From an uncultured Methylophaga sp. (lineage in GTDB: Bacteria > Pseudomonadota > Gammaproteobacteria > Nitrosococcales > Methylophagaceae), in NCBI GenBank assembly GCA_947631375.1, contig CANRLD010000049.1, positions 1 to 10,746 of the forward strand: a DNA stretch of 10,746 nt. The letters are read 5' to 3'. Under the pieces are notes generated by a model, which was not told the DNA's origin, did no database searches, and saw nothing but the letters and a program-made list of their open reading frames with translations. A program made the translations under genes and the position numbers. This document shows, in pieces, positions 6,449-10,746 of this stretch (positions are counted from its first letter, which is position 1; the number at the start of each line of letters is the position of its first letter).

Positions 6449-7736
6449 AAATATTGTAGTGATTGGCTCCCAGTGGGGAGACGAGGGGAAAGGCAAGATC
6501 GTAGATTTGCTGACAGACAGCGTTTCAGCGGTTGTGCGTTTTCAGGGAGGTCATAACGCAGGCCATACCTTGGTAATCGAAGGTAAAAAAACAATCTTGC
6601 ATTTGATCCCTTCCGGCATTTTACGTGAACACGTGCAATGCATGATTGGCAACGGCGTGGTGTTGTCACCCGAAGCATTGATTAAAGAAATGACATCTCT
6701 GGAGGCCAATGGTATTCCTGTGCGTCAACGCTTAAAAATCAGCGCTGCGTGCCCATTGATCCTGCCGTACCACGTGGCGCTGGATCTCGCCAGAGAATCA
6801 AGGCGTGGTAAGGATGCCATTGGTACAACCGGGCGTGGTATTGGGCCGGCCTACGAAGATAAGGTTGCGCGTCGTGCCTTGCGGCTGGGAGATTTGGCAG
6901 ACGAAACCTTGTTTGTGGAAAAATTACGTGAAGTTGTCAGTTTTCATAACTTTGCTTTAATTAACTATTATCAGGCAGCTCCCGTTAGTTTTGAGCGGGT
7001 GCGCGATGAAACACTGGCAATGCGGGATGTCTTGTTACCGATGATTGCTGATATTCCCTCGTTGCTTCAGCAGTATTACCTTAATGGTGAGCGAGTGATG
7101 TTTGAAGGTGCGCAGGGTGCATTACTGGACATTGATCACGGCACTTATCCTTACGTGACGTCATCCAATACCATCGCCGGCGGCAGTGCAACCGGTGCAG
7201 GAGTTGGTCCTTGCCATATTGATTATGTGTTAGGTATTACCAAAGCGTATGCGACGCGCGTGGGCGGGGGACCATTTCCATCAGAATTGAGCTGTGGCAT
7301 TGGTAAGCATCTGGCAGAAAAAGGCCACGAGAAAGGCTCGACTACAGGACGCGATCGTCGCTGTGGCTGGCTGGATATGGTGGCACTCAATCGTGCCAGC
7401 TGGATTAACAGCATTACCGGTTTATGCCTGACGAAGCTGGATGTACTGGATGGTTTGGAGACGATTCGTTTATGCATTGGTTATCAGCGTAATGGTGAAG
7501 ATATAACCGTTTTGCCATTAAGTGCTGACGAATTTGAGGGGTGTGAGCCAGTATATATCGAGATGCCGGGCTGGCAGGATTCTACGCTGGGCATTACAGA
7601 CTTTGCCGCTTTGCCGGAAAATGCCCGTAACTATATTGATAAGATCCAGGAGTTGGCAGGCGTGCCGATTGATATTATTTCAACCGGTCCCGACCGAAAT
7701 GAAACAATCATCCGTCGTGACTTGTTCAGCCTGTAA
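6441..7736 (+). CDS. purA: Adenylosuccinate synthetase PurA
   Basis: PurA joins IMP and aspartate with GTP to give adenylosuccinate, the first committed step from IMP to AMP, in the cytoplasm. The 431 residues match the family length (432 in E. coli). The GTP-binding loop GDEGKGK is at 13-19 with the catalytic Asp14, GGHNAGHT with the catalytic His42 at 36-43, the IMP-binding IGTTGRGIGPAYEDK at 127-141, the aspartate-loop region GSTTGRDRR at 299-307, TKLDVLD at 331-337 and STGPDR at 414-419. The start is GTG, giving MAKNIVVIGSQWGDEG, which aligns with MGNNVVVLGTQWGDEG of E. coli. It overlaps the end of hisZ by 8 bases, an overlap typical of coupled translation. It is the last gene of the run, ending just before a strong terminator. 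The identification is secure. Confidence 0.97.
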   Translation: MAKNIVVIGSQWGDEGKGKIVDLLTDSVSAVVRFQGGHNAGHTLVIEGKKTILHLIPSGILREHVQCMIGNGVVLSPEALIKEMTSLEANGIPVRQRLKISAACPLILPYHVALDLARESRRGKDAIGTTGRGIGPAYEDKVARRALRLGDLADETLFVEKLREVVSFHNFALINYYQAAPVSFERVRDETLAMRDVLLPMIADIPSLLQQYYLNGERVMFEGAQGALLDIDHGTYPYVTSSNTIAGGSATGAGVGPCHIDYVLGITKAYATRVGGGPFPSELSCGIGKHLAEKGHEKGSTTGRDRRCGWLDMVALNRASWINSITGLCLTKLDVLDGLETIRLCIGYQRNGEDITVLPLSADEFEGCEPVYIEMPGWQDSTLGITDFAALPENARNYIDKIQELAGVPIDIISTGPDRNETIIRRDLFSL

Positions 7737-7753
7737 GAGCTGAATGGTACGGA

Positions 7754-7783
7754 AAAAATGCCCTCGCTGATGAGGGCATTTTT
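7754..7783. terminator. Bidirectional rho-independent terminator between purA and the convergent gene
   Basis: A perfect 12-bp inverted repeat, AAAAATGCCCTC (7754-7765) and GAGGGCATTTTT (7772-7783), has a 6-base loop (GCTGAT). The GC-rich part of the stem is followed by five T on the plus strand and six T on the minus strand, so it can stop transcription of both purA and the minus-strand dehydrogenase gene, whose stop lies about 12 bases further on. Confidence 0.93.
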
Positions 7784-7794
7784 GATCGTGAGGG

Positions 7795-8658
7795 TTATTT
7801 TCTATCCGGTGAAATGGCGGCATATATCGCAGAGTAGTCGGTATCTTCCAGTCCCATTGCTATGGTGTTATCCAGTAATCGGTTGACACCTTCCAGCGCC
7901 TGAGTATTGAGCCGCAAGGATTCGGCCACCTGTAAAAACAGCCGGACATCTTTGGCGAGGTGTTTAGTCGGAAAGTTGGGATGACTAAACTGCTGATTGA
8001 GCATTCGTTCAAGTTTTTTGTCGAATGTGGGAGCATATAACGCACTTTCCCGGACGATCTGCATAAACTGCTCAACATCAATCTGATATTCTTCGATCAT
8101 CGCCAAACTCAGTGAAAATGTGGCGGTCAGTCCGGCAATTAATTGGTTCATTGCCAGTTTGACAGCTGCGCCTTGTCCTGTCTCCCCAATCAAGCGCGGC
8201 GTTTCACCCATTAACTGAAGCAAGGGAAGTGCGCGCTGGTAATGTTCCTCATTGCCAGCGGCCATCAGAATAAGCTTGCCGCTGCGTGCTTCTGGCAAGC
8301 TGCCGAGTACAGGGCATTCAAGATAAGAAGCACCAGCATTTTGCAATTGCGCTTCAATATGTTGTGACTGCTGCGGTGCGATGGTGCCCATCTGAATAAA
8401 CAGTTTGTTGTGAAAGTTTGTCAGATCGATGTTGTCGAGAACAGTGGCAATGGCATCAGCATCACTGAGCAGCAGGATAATTATTTCGCTACGTTGAACG
8501 GCTTCAGTCGGGGTGTGACAAATATGAGCCCCTTGTGCTGAAAATCCGGCAATTTTATCAATGCTGCGATTATAAAGGCTCAGTTCACATTGCCGGGTCA
8601 GCAGGCGTTCCGCTACAGAGCTGCCCATTAAGCCGCTGCCAAGGATAGCAATTTTCAT
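7795..8658 (-). CDS. NAD(P)-dependent beta-hydroxyacid dehydrogenase family protein
   Basis: This 287-residue protein belongs to the 6-phosphogluconate/3-hydroxyisobutyrate dehydrogenase (beta-HAD) superfamily, which oxidises or reduces small hydroxyacids and semialdehydes in the cytosol. The Rossmann motif GSGLMGSSVAERL is at 7-19, with NR (30-31) after the second strand, a feature often linked to NADP preference. QMGTIAP is at 89-95, the substrate-binding segment CPVLGSLPEARSGKL at 115-129, the catalytic Lys167 in GQGAAVKLAMNQ (161-172), and KDVRL at 236-240. The usual Ser-Gly-Gly of the substrate motif is replaced by Leu-Gly-Ser. The ATG at 8658 is chosen because GGAG (8664-8667 on the plus strand) lies 5 bases before it and because the Rossmann strand starts there; the upstream extension is not conserved-looking. 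It is convergent with purA and divergent from glyA. The substrate is unknown; glyoxylate, succinic or tartronate semialdehyde, or hydroxyisobutyrate are family possibilities. Confidence 0.88.
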   Translation of the reverse strand: MKIAILGSGLMGSSVAERLLTRQCELSLYNRSIDKIAGFSAQGAHICHTPTEAVQRSEIIILLLSDADAIATVLDNIDLTNFHNKLFIQMGTIAPQQSQHIEAQLQNAGASYLECPVLGSLPEARSGKLILMAAGNEEHYQRALPLLQLMGETPRLIGETGQGAAVKLAMNQLIAGLTATFSLSLAMIEEYQIDVEQFMQIVRESALYAPTFDKKLERMLNQQFSHPNFPTKHLAKDVRLFLQVAESLRLNTQALEGVNRLLDNTIAMGLEDTDYSAIYAAISPDRK

Positions 8659-8663
8659 AATGT

Positions 8664-8667
8664 CTCC
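8664..8667 (-). promoter_or_regulatory. Ribosome-binding site that sets the dehydrogenase start
   Basis: On the minus strand GGAG precedes the ATG at 8658 by 5 bases. The frame stays open for 26 more codons upstream, but that extension runs through the promoter region shared with glyA and adds nothing to the Rossmann fold. Confidence 0.75.
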
Positions 8668-8749
8668 ATCTTCATAACTAAAATAGCTATTCTTACATAG
8701 ATGACAGATGCGTTGTGAGATACAATATCTGGGCATTTACAGCCGTTAC

Positions 8750-8754
8750 AGGGG
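8750..8754 (+). promoter_or_regulatory. Ribosome-binding site that sets the glyA start
   Basis: AGGGG ends 6 bases before the GTG at 8761. The alternative in-frame ATG at 8776 has only an A-rich stretch before it. The GTG start gives MYKKNMSIADFD, which aligns with E. coli GlyA MLKREMNIADYD. Confidence 0.75.
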
Positions 8755-8760
8755 AAAACT

Positions 8761-10014
8761 GTGTACAAAAAGAACATGAGCATTGCGGATTTTGATGATG
8801 ATTTGTTTCAAGCCATCAAGGCTGAAGAGCAGCGTCAGGAAGATCATATTGAACTGATTGCGTCTGAGAACTATGCCAGCCCTCGAGTGATGGAGGCTCA
8901 AGGCTCATCATTAACCAATAAGTATGCAGAGGGTTATCCCGGCAAGCGTTACTACGGTGGCTGTGAACATGTCGATGTTGTTGAGACACTGGCTATCGAG
9001 CGTGCTAAAGCACTGTTCGGCGCAGATTATGCCAACGTTCAGCCGCACTCAGGTTCCCAAGCCAATGCCGCTGTCTATCTGGCATTGCTTGAGCCAGGTG
9101 ATACCATTCTTGGAATGAGTCTGGCGCATGGTGGACATTTAACGCACGGCGCCAAAGTGAGTGCTTCAGGAAAGATTTATAACGCTGTTGCCTACGGTAT
9201 CAGTAGCGATACCGGTGAAATCGACTACAACGAAGTTGAACAATTGGCAAAAGAACACAAGCCTAAACTGATCGTCGCCGGTTTTTCAGCATACTCACGT
9301 ATTATTGACTGGCAGAAATTCCGTGATATCGCTGACTCTGTTGGTGCCTACTTTGTGGTCGATATGGCGCATGTTGCTGGCTTGATTGCGGCAGGTTTGT
9401 ACCCGAATCCGGTTAACATTGCTGACGTGACGACTACTACAACACATAAAACCTTGCGTGGCCCGCGCGGTGGTCTAATTTTAGCGAAAGCCAATCCAGA
9501 GATTGAAAAGAAACTCAACTCAGCAGTATTTCCAGGCTTTCAGGGCGGGCCATTAATGCATGTGATTGCAGCCAAAGCCGTTGCTTTCAAGGAAGCCATG
9601 TTGCCGGAGTTTAAAACCTATCAGCAACAAGTCATTAAAAATGCGCAGGCCATGGCCAAGGTGTTCATGGCTCGCGGCTATGATGTAGTATCGAAAGGTA
9701 CCGAGGATCACTTGTTCCTGGTCAGTTTTATTGAAGCCGGATTAACGGGTAAAGATGTCGATGCCTGGCTGGGCGAGGCGCATATTACTGTCAATAAAAA
9801 TGCGGTGCCAAACGATCCACAATCGCCGTTTGTAACGTCTGGTATTCGCGTGGGAACGCCGGCCGTCACCACTCGCCGGTTTACTGAAGAAAACTGTGCC
9901 GATCTGGCTGGCTGGATGTGTGACATTATTGACAGCCGTGGCGACGCGCAAGTGATTTCAGCAGTACGCGAAAAAGTCACGGCTATCTGCAAGCGTTTGC
10001 CGGTTTACTCATAA
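8761..10014 (+). CDS. glyA: Serine hydroxymethyltransferase GlyA
   Basis: GlyA is a PLP enzyme that interconverts serine and tetrahydrofolate with glycine and 5,10-methylene-tetrahydrofolate, the main source of one-carbon units for purines, thymidylate and methionine. The 417 residues equal the E. coli length. Visible are IELIASENY (30-38), NKYAEGYPGKRYYGG (53-67), the PLP phosphate-binding PHSGSQAN (95-102), LAHGGHLTHG (121-130), VDMAHVAGL (200-208), and the PLP-binding Lys230 in TTTTHKTLRGPRGG. The C-terminal NKNAVPND and SGIRVGTPA are also intact. The start is GTG. It is divergent from the dehydrogenase gene and leads a glyA-nrdR-ribD run that is common in gammaproteobacteria. No PurR- or glycine-riboswitch-like element was recognised in the 102-base upstream region. 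The identification is secure. Confidence 0.97.
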   Translation: MYKKNMSIADFDDDLFQAIKAEEQRQEDHIELIASENYASPRVMEAQGSSLTNKYAEGYPGKRYYGGCEHVDVVETLAIERAKALFGADYANVQPHSGSQANAAVYLALLEPGDTILGMSLAHGGHLTHGAKVSASGKIYNAVAYGISSDTGEIDYNEVEQLAKEHKPKLIVAGFSAYSRIIDWQKFRDIADSVGAYFVVDMAHVAGLIAAGLYPNPVNIADVTTTTTHKTLRGPRGGLILAKANPEIEKKLNSAVFPGFQGGPLMHVIAAKAVAFKEAMLPEFKTYQQQVIKNAQAMAKVFMARGYDVVSKGTEDHLFLVSFIEAGLTGKDVDAWLGEAHITVNKNAVPNDPQSPFVTSGIRVGTPAVTTRRFTEENCADLAGWMCDIIDSRGDAQVISAVREKVTAICKRLPVYS

Positions 10015-10026
10015 GTTTATTGACTG

Positions 10027-10500
10027 ATGCGCTGCCCATTCTGCGGAGCTGAAGATTCAAAGGTTATCGATTCGCGTCTTTCTTCTGAGGGGGACGCGAT
10101 TCGACGGCGTCGATTGTGCCAGGAATGTAACGAACGTTTTACCACCTACGAAACCGCAGAGCTCAGCCTGCCGCGCTTGATTAAGCGTGATGCCACGCGT
10201 GAGGCGTTTGATGAAAATAAATTGCGGGCTGGTATTATGCATGCACTGGAAAAACGGCCGGTCAGTACCGATGCAATCGATAATGCTGTTAAAACCATAA
10301 CGCGGCGATTATCGGCCACTGGTGAACGTGAAGTGCAAAGCCGCCTGGTCGGAGACTGGGTAATGACGGCCTTGCGCGAACTGGACGAGGTGGCGTATGT
10401 CAGATTTGCGTCTGTATATCGTAGCTTTCAGGACGTTAATGCGTTTCGCGAAGAAATTGAGCGTATGGAAAATCGTGCCATATCCGACCAGGATAACTAA
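10027..10500 (+). CDS. nrdR: Transcriptional repressor NrdR
   Basis: NrdR represses ribonucleotide reductase operons by binding NrdR boxes when its ATP-cone senses dATP/ATP. The 157-residue protein has the zinc ribbon CPFC (Cys3, Cys6) and CQEC (Cys31, Cys34), the basic stretch IRRRRLC between them, NERFTTYE at 35-42, and an ATP-cone from about 49 to 139 with EALEKRP-type and TGEREV segments and VAYVRFASVYRSF (122-134). The tail is acidic. It begins 12 bases after glyA without a strong Shine-Dalgarno, suggesting co-translation or weak initiation. Its targets (nrdAB, nrdJ, nrdDG) are not in this window, and no NrdR-box pair was seen here. The identification is secure. Confidence 0.97.
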   Translation: MRCPFCGAEDSKVIDSRLSSEGDAIRRRRLCQECNERFTTYETAELSLPRLIKRDATREAFDENKLRAGIMHALEKRPVSTDAIDNAVKTITRRLSATGEREVQSRLVGDWVMTALRELDEVAYVRFASVYRSFQDVNAFREEIERMENRAISDQDN

Positions 10501-10530
10501 TCATCCGTGTTATTTTCTTCAGCCCTGTTA

Positions 10531-10560
10531 TTGGATACCTGTAAAAGCAACTGCTATTTT
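10531..10560 (+). promoter_or_regulatory. Weak candidate promoter before ribD
   Basis: TATTTT (10555-10560) is preceded by TGC, an extended -10 pattern, with TTGGAT (10531-10536) 18 bases upstream as a poor -35. It lies in the 90-base gap between nrdR and ribD, where no convincing terminator is seen, so ribD may be read both from glyA-nrdR and from here. Confidence 0.3.
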
Positions 10561-10590
10561 TGTTAATGCTCCTGCGCGGAGGCAAACCTA

Positions 10591-10746
10591 ATGAGCCAAC
10601 ACGAACAATATATGGCGCAGGCGGTGCAACTGGCACGCCGAGGTCTGTATACGGCAGATCCTAATCCTCGTGTTGGCTGTGTCATTGTTAAGCAGGATAA
10701 AGTCGTCGGGCAGGGCTGGCATCATCGTGCTGGTGAAGCCCATGCT
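10591..10746 (+). CDS. ribD: Riboflavin biosynthesis protein RibD, N-terminal part (3' end outside window)
   Basis: RibD is a bifunctional enzyme: an N-terminal zinc-dependent pyrimidine deaminase and a C-terminal reductase act on the GTP-derived pyrimidine in riboflavin synthesis. Only the first 52 codons are present. MxxAVQLARRGLYTADPNPRVGCVIV and the run to HHRAGEAHA fit the deaminase domain; the window ends inside the zinc/catalytic HAE motif, before the PCxxxGxxPPC cysteines and the whole reductase domain. GGAGG (10578-10582) lies 8 bases before the ATG, a strong ribosome-binding site. The place after nrdR is the usual one, with ribE/ribBA/ribH and nusB often following. A fusion or single-domain form cannot be told from this part. 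Confidence 0.93.
   Translation, partial: MSQHEQYMAQAVQLARRGLYTADPNPRVGCVIVKQDKVVGQGWHHRAGEAHA

Noticed and set aside
6077..6496. 139-codon open frame on the minus strand opposite hisZ/purA
   Set aside because: It lies wholly antisense to two well-identified genes, lacks a ribosome-binding site and shows no recognisable protein features; other long alternative frames inside these genes were rejected on the same ground.
8659..8736. 26-residue extension of the minus-strand dehydrogenase
   Set aside because: The Rossmann strand starts at the ATG at 8658, which has a good ribosome-binding site; the extension occupies the intergenic promoter region.
8659..8760. Glycine riboswitch or PurR operator upstream of glyA
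   Set aside because: No recognisable glycine aptamer core or PurR-type palindrome was seen in the short region.
10541..10562. Possible terminator between nrdR and ribD (AAAAGC...GCTATTTTT)
   Set aside because: The stem is only a few base pairs, needs a bulge and has little GC, so it is not a convincing rho-independent terminator.
10501..10590. FMN riboswitch upstream of ribD
   Set aside because: The gap is 90 bases, too short for the conserved RFN element, and none of its conserved segments was recognised.
1..10746. A novel defence, mobile or biosynthetic system
   Set aside because: Every sizeable open frame is a recognisable conserved housekeeping gene or a common enzyme family; no repeats, integrase, transposase, tRNA attachment site or compositional break was seen.

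Overview
The window is a chromosomal housekeeping stretch from a gammaproteobacterium. The order miaA-hfq-hflX-hflK-hflC-(YjeT/DUF2065)-hisZ-purA is the conserved gammaproteobacterial 'hfq superoperon' in the form that carries hisZ, as in pseudomonads and relatives; enterobacteria lack hisZ. The glyA-nrdR-ribD run is another common gammaproteobacterial order. Protein similarity, judged by eye against remembered E. coli and Pseudomonas sequences, is high throughout. Base composition looks moderate and even. The genus cannot be fixed from this window; a free-living marine or methylotrophic-type gammaproteobacterium would fit, but that is only a guess.

Layout. Positions 1-469 hold the 3' end of rho, the transcription terminator. 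miaA (478-1428) starts 8 bases later from a TTG codon, so rho and miaA look co-transcribed. A good sigma70-type promoter lies in the 84-base gap before hfq (1513-1737). hflX (1751-2896) follows closely from a TTG start. A 93-base gap with a weaker promoter candidate leads into hflK-hflC (2990-5055), then a two-helix DUF2065 protein (5055-5252), hisZ (5258-6448) and purA (6441-7736), all tightly spaced or overlapping. A perfect 12-bp bidirectional terminator (7754-7783) separates purA from a convergent beta-hydroxyacid dehydrogenase-family gene (8658-7795, minus strand). That gene is divergent from glyA (8761-10014), which is followed by nrdR (10027-10500) and the first 52 codons of ribD (10591 to the window end).

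How they work together. rho, miaA, hfq and hflX all act on RNA or translation: termination, tRNA modification, sRNA-mRNA pairing and ribosome rescue. hflK and hflC form the membrane complex that surrounds the FtsH protease. hisZ is the regulatory partner of a short HisG encoded elsewhere. purA commits IMP to AMP. glyA supplies glycine and one-carbon units, nrdR represses ribonucleotide reductase genes, and ribD begins the riboflavin branch.

I found no mobile element, CRISPR array, RNA gene, phage remnant or novel multi-gene system. No gene-free stretch exceeds 300 bases; the largest gaps are about 100 bases. The points worth a second look are modest: rho rather than mutL upstream of miaA, a short-tailed Hfq with an altered arginine rim (RREN), an HflX without the C-terminal domain, a beta-HAD protein with a non-standard substrate-binding motif, and five non-ATG starts among the ten visible starts.
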